Positions 7,998-15,084 of a stretch of DNA of 64,000 nt are shown piece after piece. The notes below the pieces were generated by a model, which worked only from the letters and a program-made list of their open reading frames with translations, was not told the DNA's origin and made no database searches. Source of the stretch: an uncultured Peptococcaceae bacterium (GTDB lineage: Bacteria > Bacillota > Peptococcia > Peptococcales > Peptococcaceae); assembly GCA_958451915.1 (NCBI GenBank), contig CAUDRX010000001.1, forward strand, positions 50,933 through 114,932, read 5' to 3'. The stretch's first letter is position 1; every line of letters begins with the position of its first letter. A program made the position numbers and the translations under genes.

Positions 7998-8266
7998 GTA
8001 CGAAAACCGGGAAAACTATTGAAGATCAATTAAAGGCAGTGGCGACGACCATCTTGCTCACAATGGCGGTGCCGCGCTCAGCATATGACTTGTTGAGTGC
8101 GTTCTGCATACCGTATTGTTGCGATATGATCCAGAAGGGAGGTGGACGCTAAAGTTCATCCAGCCTGTTGCCCGTCGCAGTTGTGATCACCGAAGTTTTT
8201 TTGAACTCGTACCTGCAAGTTGAGTGTACAAAGCAGATACACTATAAATCGTCTGCAAATCTAAAC
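7998..8266 (+). other. Long leader between the second agr-type promoter and the peptidase gene
   Basis: About 260 bp with no convincing gene. A 54-codon frame (7988-8152, starting ATGATATACTGT) overlaps the -10 box, so its ATG would not be on the transcript from that promoter, and no good SD precedes it. An SD-like GGGAGGTGG near 8137-8145 has no suitable start after it. AGTGTA (8223-8228) can pair with TACACT (8238-8243). The region could be an untranslated leader or carry a regulatory RNA in the style of RNAIII; no clear intrinsic terminator separates it from the peptidase gene. Confidence 0.4.
8220..8248 (+). promoter_or_regulatory. Possible proximal promoter of the peptidase gene
   Basis: TTGAGT (8220-8225), a 17-bp spacer and TATAAA (8243-8248). 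Transcription would start about 12 bases before the ATG at 8267, giving a near-leaderless mRNA, which would fit the absence of a Shine-Dalgarno sequence there. It competes with, or adds to, the agr-type promoter at 7992. Confidence 0.45.
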
Positions 8267-8280
8267 ATGAAAAGACGATT
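8247..8280 (+). promoter_or_regulatory. Inverted repeat enclosing the peptidase start codon
   Basis: AATCGTCT (8247-8254) and AGACGATT (8273-8280) are a perfect 8-bp inverted repeat; the 18-base loop contains the ATG at 8267. In RNA it would present or hide the start codon. It could also be a DNA operator. Confidence 0.45.
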
Positions 8281-9214
8281 AACATTATTAACATTGGTGC
8301 TTTTTTCTGTCAGCACATTGATGTCCATGCCGGGACTCGCGGCGGAATATGATGGGTACGTAGATGCCGCCGGTAATCAGATCACTCCAGAGATCGAACC
8401 GCTTACAGATGAAGAGATCCAGAGAAATGCTGACTATGACAATATGGTTGAGACGGTTCGCACTGCTTACGAAGCATATCTCGATGGAGAGATCACCATC
8501 GATCAGTTGCAACAGATTGAAGATGCAAGTTATTTCTCAGTTTACCCAGAGGAAAAAGATAATCCGCTGGCTTCCATGAAGACAAACCCAGAGCGCAAAG
8601 AAATGGTTGAAGCGATGAAAGCCGATCGACAGGATTCGTCTCAAAAGGTCAGCTTTGAGATCCAGCCGTTCAATCTTGGGGATGGGACCGCGAAATATCT
8701 GCCAATGCCTTATGAAATGCAGGCAAACACTTGGTATTGTGGACCAGCGACGGCGGTCAATATCGTAAATGGTTACAATGGATACAGCCGCATGACCCAA
8801 AGTCAGGCAGCCAGTCTCTTAGGGACGACTTCTTCCAGTGGGACAAATTTCAGCAGTAACTGGTACAATGTATTGAATACATCTACCATGGGGAAAACTT
8901 ACACACGTGCCCAGGGGTATTCTGATTGGGCTGGCGATCTGGCGAACAAATGCATTGGCACGATCTGGAATGGGCGCGGGGTTGCGCTGAATGTCGTTAT
9001 GACGCCGTATACCACTTACTTGCCAGGATACAGTGCTGCGTCTGGTAATGTATACCACTACGTTGCCGCATATGGCTTTGAAAGCTATGATCCTTCACGA
9101 AGAAAGATCTGTTATATCGACCCATATGCTGAGTATTTGGGCATTTCTGGTGCTCAGAAAGTAACCTTCCAGCAAATGGCTTTAGCAACACAGACGCACG
9201 GGATCATCTATTGA
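8267..9214 (+). CDS. Secreted papain-like (C39-type fold) cysteine peptidase
   Basis: A 315-residue exported protein. Residues 1-27 form a signal peptide (basic MKRR, hydrophobic core, cleavage near GLAAE). A propeptide-like acidic/helical region (~28-140) precedes a C39_2-like peptidase domain: Q152, then C158 in WYCGPATAV, H264 in NVYHYVAAYGF and D285 in CYIDPY form the likely oxyanion/catalytic set. The gene lies downstream of an agr-type operator, so it is the best candidate effector of the quorum circuit. The start was set by the signal peptide; an upstream in-frame TTG (8168) would add a non-signal extension. There is no evident SD before 8267. Substrate is unknown: it might trim surface proteins or a peptide. 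Confidence 0.8.
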   Translation: MKRRLTLLTLVLFSVSTLMSMPGLAAEYDGYVDAAGNQITPEIEPLTDEEIQRNADYDNMVETVRTAYEAYLDGEITIDQLQQIEDASYFSVYPEEKDNPLASMKTNPERKEMVEAMKADRQDSSQKVSFEIQPFNLGDGTAKYLPMPYEMQANTWYCGPATAVNIVNGYNGYSRMTQSQAASLLGTTSSSGTNFSSNWYNVLNTSTMGKTYTRAQGYSDWAGDLANKCIGTIWNGRGVALNVVMTPYTTYLPGYSAASGNVYHYVAAYGFESYDPSRRKICYIDPYAEYLGISGAQKVTFQQMALATQTHGIIY

Positions 9215-9243
9215 TCTGAGTTGTCAATGACACGATAAATTAA

Positions 9244-9280
9244 GCAGAAAACACAGCACCGCTCATGCTGTGTTTTCTGC
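9244..9280. terminator. Long hairpin after the peptidase gene
   Basis: GCAGAAAACACAGCA (9244-9258) and TGCTGTGTTTTCTGC (9266-9280) form a perfect 15-bp stem. No U run follows on the plus strand, so termination may be weak or the hairpin may mainly protect the 3' end. Confidence 0.6.
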
Positions 9281-9301
9281 GTTCGTAAAGGAGGCGTGGT
9301 T

Positions 9302-10906
9302 ATGAAAACAACGTTACGACATTTGGGTCTGTCCGGTGGGCTGGCGATTTTGGTGATGCTGGCTTCACCGTGCATGGCAGATGCAGCCGTGCTGAATCTC
9401 AACGGACAGGATATCGATGCAGAGGCATCCGGAGACATGGTGATCCGGGATGGTGTGACCATGGTATCCGAGGATATTTTGCGAGATGAAATGTATCTGA
9501 CATTGGAAAAGGACAAAAAAAGTTTCAAACTTGAGAATGTGTACAAAGATTTCGTTCTTGAAGGAGCAGTCGATTCCGATACATTGTCTCTGAATGGCGA
9601 AGAAAAGAAGATGTCGGTAGCGGCACAATCTGTAGATGGAAAACTGTTTGTGCCGTTGCGTCCGGTCATTGAATTGTTCGGTGATATTGGCTGGGTGGGT
9701 GCTGATCAGACGGTATATGCGCGCTACGATTATAATGATCAGGTGGAGATCCCACTTGTGCAAGCCTCTGATACCCCGATCACGTATGAAGTGCCGCTGA
9801 ATTCCAGTGTTGCAGCGGAGAACGGTGAGACGCCGATCCGTGTGACAGATGATGGAACGCTCATTGAAAAACGCGATGCGAATAACAATCTCATTGCTGT
9901 GCAGATCGGGGACAAACCATTGATCCAGCCGCAAAATGAAGGCAACATCCTGCGTTGGGGCAGCTATGAAGTGGAAGACGATTATCTGTATTGGATGGAG
10001 CAACCAGATCCTTCTCAGGAGATCACCGACGATCAACAATGGTATCTCTACATCCAAGAACGCAAAGATGGTGCAAAGCCAGAATGCATCGATCATGGTT
10101 CTTACAATGAAGTACTGAGTGTATCGCCGACCGGCGGGATGCTCAACAATTGCGATTTTAAAAATGGAAACATCATCTGGCTGCGTGGCGACAAAAGTAG
10201 TGGAAAATTTGAAGCGCGTCTTTATCAGCGTGATACCGGAGAAATAACAACGCTGGACAGCCTGCCGTTTGATGGGCGTGTCTTTACGCAAGTGACCATG
10301 GAAGTGTCCCTTGGTGAACACGATGCCTTTTGGACGCGTGCATATTTCATGGAATCCATGCGCGAATACGGCACCATGAAGCGCATGCACCTGGAAACCG
10401 GAGAGATCGAAGAATTTTCACAAGGCTATAATCTGCTCAATCCATTTGTGATCGGAGACTATTTGGTCATCCGAGTGAAGCCGGAAGGGAACAATTTCGT
10501 GCCGGATCCAGATAAATTGGGCACCTATATCAGTGGCGAACTTTGGGTCTATGATCTTAAAAAAGATGAATGGTCGTTCAAAGTAGACAATGATCTGGCC
10601 ATGATCGGTGAAAAAAATGTCATCAGTACGCCAGTGATATTGGATGATACACATATCACCGTTCGAACTGACAGCTCCTATGGATACAGCATGCCGATCA
10701 TTGACCTGGCAAACGGCACGATGCATGCCACAGCCAATGAAAACAACGAACCGCTCATGTTCCTGCCATATGGTCTCGTGGATGAAACAACGACCGTTGG
10801 CGATATGCAGTCGATGGGCAAAGATGGTTCCTGTATGGCAACGTTCCAAACCAGGATCGATGGTACGATCACGCCAAGCTATGCGCCAGTGTATTTTGAA
10901 TGGTAG
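9302..10906 (+). CDS. Secreted stalk-domain (copper amine oxidase N-terminal-like) protein
   Basis: A 534-residue exported protein with a signal peptide ending near CMADAA. Residues ~35-150 resemble a copper-amine-oxidase N-terminal domain, a non-enzymatic stalk module in Firmicute surface proteins (MVSEDILRDEMYLTL, then LFVPLRPVIELFGDIGW). The rest is made of short repeated beta-rich stretches of the form 'DDYLYWMEQ', 'NGNIIWLRG' and 'GDYLVIRVK', suggestive of a beta-propeller. AAAGGAGG (9287-9294) fits the ATG at 9302 rather than a GTG at 9296. It lies 87 bp after the peptidase gene in the same AT-richer island; its function is unknown. Read-through from the agr-type promoter is possible. 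Confidence 0.75.
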   Translation: MKTTLRHLGLSGGLAILVMLASPCMADAAVLNLNGQDIDAEASGDMVIRDGVTMVSEDILRDEMYLTLEKDKKSFKLENVYKDFVLEGAVDSDTLSLNGEEKKMSVAAQSVDGKLFVPLRPVIELFGDIGWVGADQTVYARYDYNDQVEIPLVQASDTPITYEVPLNSSVAAENGETPIRVTDDGTLIEKRDANNNLIAVQIGDKPLIQPQNEGNILRWGSYEVEDDYLYWMEQPDPSQEITDDQQWYLYIQERKDGAKPECIDHGSYNEVLSVSPTGGMLNNCDFKNGNIIWLRGDKSSGKFEARLYQRDTGEITTLDSLPFDGRVFTQVTMEVSLGEHDAFWTRAYFMESMREYGTMKRMHLETGEIEEFSQGYNLLNPFVIGDYLVIRVKPEGNNFVPDPDKLGTYISGELWVYDLKKDEWSFKVDNDLAMIGEKNVISTPVILDDTHITVRTDSSYGYSMPIIDLANGTMHATANENNEPLMFLPYGLVDETTTVGDMQSMGKDGSCMATFQTRIDGTITPSYAPVYFEW

Positions 10907-10931
10907 GGTTACGACTGAGACAACACGCCCA

Positions 10932-10958
10932 AGCGCGGCATTTCTGCCGCGCTTTTTC
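10932..10958 (+). terminator. Terminator 1 after the stalk-domain gene
   Basis: AGCGCGGCA (10932-10940) pairs with TGCCGCGCT (10945-10953), followed by T5. Confidence 0.85.
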
Positions 10959-10991
10959 TCATTCGCCGCAAACCTTCACGATGTCTTTACA

Positions 10992-11016
10992 AACCGCCTT
11001 GCTTGGGCGGTTTTTC
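10992..11016 (+). terminator. Terminator 2 after the stalk-domain gene
   Basis: AACCGCC (10992-10998) pairs with GGCGGTT (11005-11011), followed by a T run. Tandem with the previous terminator. Confidence 0.75.
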
Positions 11017-11077
11017 TATTTTTTTTCGGGTGTGCGTGTTACAATAGGGACAATGTCATTTTGAAAGGAAGGATCGT

Positions 11078-12934
11078 ATGAAAGTACGACTGCCATATAA
11101 ACGCTGCGGGCTGGGGGTGAATGTGCTCCTGGCGCTGGCGCTGGCGTGCGTGGTGACGCTGGCGGTGGTGATCCTGCAGCCGAACGACGTGCGCGACACG
11201 CTGGCGGTGTTCACGGCGCGGCCGATCGCGGCGGTGTGGAACGTGGTGCCGGTGTTCCTCTTGATCCTGGCAGGGATGTTCCTCTTTAACAACGTTTTCC
11301 TGTCCACGGCGCTGGTGGGGGCGGTGTGCCTGGTCTTTTCGCTGATCAACCGGCTGAAGATCGAGATCCGCGATGAGCCTTTGCAGTTCACGGACATCGC
11401 CCTCTGGCGCGAAGGCAGGGAAGCGGCGAAGAGCTACCACATCGACTGGCCTGTGGCGCTGGTCGCGGGCGTGGTGCTGGTGGTCGTGGTCTTCCTTGTG
11501 CTGGCGGCGTGCCTGGGCATGAAAAAACAGCGCTGGTTTGTGCGCGCAGGCGGCGTGGTGCTGCCTGTGGTGGTGCTGGCGCTCCTGGTGAACACGGCGA
11601 TCGCCGACCGCCATGTCTACGACAACATCGAGATCTCCAACAACGCCTACATGCCGACGATCTATAACGAGCGCGGCTACATCTACAGTTTCTTCCACTA
11701 TATCACGACCTACAAGGTCGAAGAGCCGGCCGGCTACGACAAGGCTGAAGCGGCGGCCTGGGACGAGGCGCAGCCGGTAGCGGGCGAGGCAGCGCCGGTG
11801 AACGTGGTCTTCATCCAGAACGAGGCCTTTTCGGACATCAGCGACTGGGAGGGCTTCGCCTTTGCGGAAGGGGATGACCCGCTGGCGAATTTCCACGCTC
11901 TGGCTGAAGAACCCCATGCCCTGAGCGGGCACATCGTTGTGCCGCAGTTTGCCGGCGGTACGGCCAACACCGAGTTCGACGTGCTCACAGGGATGCAGAC
12001 GATCCATGCGGCGTCCTCGGCTTTCCGTACAGTACACCACGATGTGGGTTCGATCTTCCGTGTCTTTAACGCCGACGACTACGCGACCTCGATGTTCCAC
12101 CCGGGCGAGGCCTGGTTCTACAACCGCGAGAACGTCTATCGCTGGTTCGGTTCGGAAGAGAACCTCTTCAAGGAGGACCTGCCGGGCCTGGCGGAAGCGG
12201 GCGGCTGGGTCCTCGACGATGCTCTGGCAGACCGCATCATCGAGGCGATCGACACGGAGACGGCGGACGGCGGGCTGCTCTTCAATGAGAGCGTGACCAT
12301 CCAGAACCACATGTCCTACACCGCTGATAAATATGGTGTTGGTGTGACTTTTGAAGACGTGCCGCTCTCGGTGGAGATGAGCGAAGCCGACCAGGAGATG
12401 CTCGACGTTTATATGAAAGGTGTGCGTGATGCCGATGCCATGATCGCGAAGCTCACAGACACCTACCGCACGAGCGACACGCCGGTGGTCTTTGTCTTCT
12501 ATGGTGACCATCTGCCATACCTGGGGGACAATCAGAGCGTCTATAAGGCCCTGGGCAAGGACTTCATCGCCACGGGCACAACGACCGCCGAGAGCCTGGA
12601 AGCCTTTGAGACGCCGTATCTCATCTGGGCCAACGACGCTGCAGCAGCGGCCATCGACTGGGACACTGCAGAGATGCAGCTCCCAGAGACCATGAGCGCC
12701 TGCTATCTCGGCGCCAGCGTCCTCGAGCTTGTGGGGCGCGACGGCGAAGAAGCGTGGTTCAATTATCTCTGCCAGCTGCGCGATCAGTACCCGGTCATGA
12801 CTGCCGACGCCGTCATGACCGCCGATGGCCAGCTCAGTGCCATCGAGAGCCTGAGCGCCGAGGCGAAGGCGCCGCTTGAAAAATACTGGCAATGGGCCTA
12901 TTACCGTCTTGAAGATGACCGCCCGTCCGACTGA
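11078..12934 (+). CDS. LTA synthase-family membrane phosphotransferase (sulfatase fold)
   Basis: A 618-residue membrane enzyme. The first ~190 residues hold four or five hydrophobic segments; the remainder is an extracellular alkaline-phosphatase/sulfatase-fold domain. Metal and nucleophile motifs of the LtaS family can be seen: VVFIQNEAFSD, FAGGTANTEFDVLTG (with the threonine nucleophile region) and VFYGDHLPY. Family members transfer glycerol-phosphate or related groups from lipids to cell-envelope polymers. Whether this one makes lipoteichoic acid or decorates another glycan cannot be told. The SD is GAAAGGAAGGATCGT. GC content returns to the high level of the flanking chromosome here. Confidence 0.85.
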   Translation: MKVRLPYKRCGLGVNVLLALALACVVTLAVVILQPNDVRDTLAVFTARPIAAVWNVVPVFLLILAGMFLFNNVFLSTALVGAVCLVFSLINRLKIEIRDEPLQFTDIALWREGREAAKSYHIDWPVALVAGVVLVVVVFLVLAACLGMKKQRWFVRAGGVVLPVVVLALLVNTAIADRHVYDNIEISNNAYMPTIYNERGYIYSFFHYITTYKVEEPAGYDKAEAAAWDEAQPVAGEAAPVNVVFIQNEAFSDISDWEGFAFAEGDDPLANFHALAEEPHALSGHIVVPQFAGGTANTEFDVLTGMQTIHAASSAFRTVHHDVGSIFRVFNADDYATSMFHPGEAWFYNRENVYRWFGSEENLFKEDLPGLAEAGGWVLDDALADRIIEAIDTETADGGLLFNESVTIQNHMSYTADKYGVGVTFEDVPLSVEMSEADQEMLDVYMKGVRDADAMIAKLTDTYRTSDTPVVFVFYGDHLPYLGDNQSVYKALGKDFIATGTTTAESLEAFETPYLIWANDAAAAAIDWDTAEMQLPETMSACYLGASVLELVGRDGEEAWFNYLCQLRDQYPVMTADAVMTADGQLSAIESLSAEAKAPLEKYWQWAYYRLEDDRPSD

Positions 12935-12951
12935 TACACGTTTGAAACGAC

Positions 12952-12981
12952 AAACGCACCGCGTCCTGCGGTGCGTTTTTT
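12952..12981 (+). terminator. Terminator after the LtaS-like gene
   Basis: ACGCACCGC (12954-12962) pairs with GCGGTGCGT (12968-12976), followed by T6. Confidence 0.9.
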
Positions 12982-13097
12982 GGTGCGGTGGATCCGGGCA
13001 TTATCAGGGGCTGTGACATGCCAGATGGACGCTGGCATGGAAGATTGGCCTTGTGAAATGTTCCTTACTTGGCCATTTTAAAAAGGTCAGATCGGCG

Positions 13098-13103
13098 TAT
13101 AAT
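13098..13103 (+). promoter_or_regulatory. -10 box of the pyridoxal kinase promoter
   Basis: A perfect TATAAT (13098-13103) lies 37 bp before the gene; the -35 region (near 13075, ATTTTA) is weak. Confidence 0.5.
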
Positions 13104-13140
13104 AGGGAACAGAAAAACGAACGAGGAAGGTGTTCCCACT

Positions 13141-13986
13141 ATGAAACGTGTACTGACCATTCAAGATATCTCCTGCTTCGGCAAATGCTCCATCACCGTG
13201 GCGCTGCCGGTCATCTCTGCCATGGGCGTGGAAACGACGATCCTGCCGACCGCCGTGCTTTCGACGCACACCATGTTCCAGAATTTCACGGTCAAGGATC
13301 TGACCGACCAGCTCATTCCGATCACTGATCACTGGAAAAAAGAGGGGATCCACTTCGACGCCATCTACACCGGCTACCTTGGCAGCCAGGAAGAGATCGA
13401 GATCTGCAAGAAGATCTTCGCAGAATTTGGCGGCGACGACACCCTCATCTTCATCGATCCTGTCATGGCTGACCACGGCAAGCTCTATCCGGCCTTCGAT
13501 GAAGCATACGCCAAACAGAACGCCACCCTTTGCGGCGAAGCCGACATCATCGTGCCAAACCTCACTGAGGCTTGCTTCATGACCGACACCGAATATCGCG
13601 AGGATTACGATGAAGCGTATGTGAAGGACCTCCTCCAGAAGCTTGCCGCCCTCGGCAGCAAGGTCGTCGTGCTCACAGGTATTGGCCTTTCTGAAGGCAA
13701 GAACGGTGTCTATGGTCTGGATACCCGCAGCGGTGAATATTTCACCTATCAGAACGACCACATTGACGCCGCCTATCACGGCACCGGTGACATCTTCTCC
13801 AGCACCGCCGTTGGCGGTATTGTGCGCGGCCTCTCTCTCCAGGATGCTTTTGCTCTGGCTGCCGATTATACCGCTGACACCATCCGTGCCACCCTCGAAA
13901 ATCCGGAAAAGCCATGGTATGGCGTCGATTTCGAAACCACCATCCCAGAACTCGTCACCAGCCTTGCCGCAAAGCTGGGCAAATAA
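13141..13986 (+). CDS. pdxK: Pyridoxal/pyridoxine kinase
   Basis: A 281-residue ribokinase-superfamily enzyme that phosphorylates B6 vitamers in the cytoplasm (salvage to pyridoxal 5'-phosphate). Family features are MKRVLTIQDISCFGKCS, VETTILPTAVLSTHT, YTGYLGSQEEIE, IDPVMADHGKLY, VPNLTEACFM and the anion-hole/catalytic HGTGDIFSS, with the catalytic aspartate. I used the ATG at 13141, preceded by GAGGAAGGTG, not the longer frame from 13069. It is monocistronic, with its own promoter and terminator. A PLP-using surrounding metabolism would need it, but no operon link is visible. Confidence 0.92.
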   Translation: MKRVLTIQDISCFGKCSITVALPVISAMGVETTILPTAVLSTHTMFQNFTVKDLTDQLIPITDHWKKEGIHFDAIYTGYLGSQEEIEICKKIFAEFGGDDTLIFIDPVMADHGKLYPAFDEAYAKQNATLCGEADIIVPNLTEACFMTDTEYREDYDEAYVKDLLQKLAALGSKVVVLTGIGLSEGKNGVYGLDTRSGEYFTYQNDHIDAAYHGTGDIFSSTAVGGIVRGLSLQDAFALAADYTADTIRATLENPEKPWYGVDFETTIPELVTSLAAKLGK

Positions 13987-13998
13987 GACGATCTTCAG

Positions 13999-14026
13999 AA
14001 CGCGCTGCATCCGCAGCGCGTTTTTT
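13999..14026 (+). terminator. Terminator after pdxK
   Basis: AACGCGCTGC (13999-14008), loop ATCC, GCAGCGCG (14013-14020) then T6. Confidence 0.92.
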
Positions 14027-14126
14027 GTGCGATTTTACAAAGATTTCACATTGACACGGTGACGGCTTTTACATTCACCGTCTAGAATATTCCATGGTGA
14101 GCGCGATAAGAACGCATGACGATCCC

Positions 14127-14259
14127 CAGACGAAGCGCCGTCTGACGAACGCCACCACAAAAGAACGGTGCTTCGGTGATGCGTATCACTCCCCCAAGCG
14201 CTTTCCTACGATATCATTCCCCTTGCTTGGCAGCTTCGAAATGAGGTTGCCTCTTTTTT
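14127..14259 (+). ncRNA. Candidate structured small RNA
   Basis: No protein frame here looks real, but four consecutive inverted repeats occur: CAGACG/CGTCTG (14127-14144), GTGAT/ATCAC (14176-14189), CCAAGC/GCTTGG (14194-14230) and GGCAGC/GTTGCC (14229-14251), the last followed by TCTTTTTT as an intrinsic terminator. A TAGAAT (14083-14088) could be the -10 box; a TTGACA at 14051 is too far (26 bp) for a standard promoter. I do not recognise the RNA family. It could be an orphan leader whose gene was lost in the nearby rearrangement. Confidence 0.4.
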
Positions 14260-14275
14260 ATTTCCCGTGCATGAA

Positions 14276-14328
14276 AAAAGGACCGCGCTGTGCAGCACCT
14301 TATGGTGACTGCGCAGCGCGGTCCTTTT
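14276..14328. terminator. Strong bidirectional hairpin downstream of the GtrA remnant
   Basis: AAAAGGACCGCGCTG (14276-14290) pairs with CAGCGCGGTCCTTTT (14314-14328), with an inner CACC/GGTG. It has A/T runs on both sides and serves the minus-strand remnant at 14343. Confidence 0.85.
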
Positions 14329-14342
14329 GTTTGTCTGGAGGG

Positions 14343-14528
14343 TCAAGGTGTGTTGCTGCGGCGAAAGGCAAAGAGCTTCAGCGCCAGAAAAGTGATCGGT
14401 ACACTGAAGCATGCGGCGGCGCTGTAGGCAAGGCGCTTTGGCTGCGCCAGGATGTTGTAGATCAGTAGCACAAAGAGGTTTTGCAGGAGAAAATTCGGTA
14501 CATAGGAGAGCACGAATCGCCACAGAAC
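14343..14528 (-). pseudogene. C-terminal remnant of a GtrA-family membrane protein
   Basis: Reading the minus strand into the TGA at 14345-14343 gives about 61 residues with two hydrophobic helices (LWRFVLSYVPNFLLQ, NLFVLLIYNIL, then VPITFLALKLFAFRR). This is the ending of GtrA-like small membrane proteins, involved in moving lipid-linked sugars. No N-terminal half follows upstream: beyond ~14528 the sequence becomes the coding strand of an unrelated fragment on the plus strand. A terminator sits properly downstream. I take it as a truncated gene left by a deletion or rearrangement. Confidence 0.6.
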
Positions 14529-14529
14529 A

Positions 14530-15025
14530 TGATCCGCGCTACGAGGGGGGCCGGGCGGAGATCGTGACCATGCCGGAGGGCTACGAGGTCAATAACGACG
14601 ATGTGCCGGAATTTGTTGTCAATCAGAAAGCGTTTGACGGCCACCAGTATCTGATCGTCGTCTATAACAGGGATACGCTGGCCAATGCAGAGATCTTCCG
14701 CGACGATGGCGATCACATGACCCGTATAGGTGGGCTCAATGCGACCACTGATTTTACGATCGATGGGGATATCCTGTATTGCACCAATGGGGTCTCGAAT
14801 GGACATGCGGGTGTGGGGGTGAGCGATCCATATGTCCTTTATGCAAAGTCCATCAGCGGTGAATGGTATGGGCACTATCGGCTCGACTTTGCCGTCAATG
14901 CATGTACCCTCGCCATGGAAGATGGCAAGCTCGTCGCCACTTCGCCGGATGGCACCCGTCATGTTGTCGACCTCAGCACGCTGACGCCGGAGAAATGGCC
15001 GGAGACGGTTGTGCCCGAGAACTGA
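14530..15025 (+). pseudogene. C-terminal remnant of an unknown (probably exported) protein
   Basis: From about 14530 to the TGA at 15023-15025 the plus strand carries a convincing coding stretch (QKAFDGHQYLIVVYNRD, DFTIDGDILYCTNGVS, LVATSPDGTRHVVDLS) of beta-rich, exported-protein character. There is no signal peptide, and upstream sequence belongs to the GtrA remnant on the other strand. A start at ATG 14570 with a poor SD would give 151 residues, so expression cannot be excluded. The protein family is not recognised. Confidence 0.5.
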
Positions 15026-15033
15026 TCACAATG

Positions 15034-15069
15034 AAAAAAGGACATCTGTCGTTTGACAGGCGTCCTTTT
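15034..15069. terminator. Bidirectional terminator between the remnant and sdaAA
   Basis: AAAAGGAC (15036-15043) pairs with GTCCTTTT (15062-15069); CTGTC/GACAG extend the inside. It lies 15 bp beyond the sdaAA stop on the minus strand. Confidence 0.85.
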
Positions 15070-15084
15070 CTGTGTCTGTGGGGG

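Noticed and set aside
7988..8152. 54-codon frame after the second agr-type operator as a peptide effector
   Set aside because: Its ATG overlaps the -10 box and it has no SD, so it would not be translated from that transcript.
14094..14468. 124-codon plus-strand frame over the candidate RNA
   Set aside because: It runs through two terminators and the antisense of the GtrA remnant; no SD and no coherent protein features.
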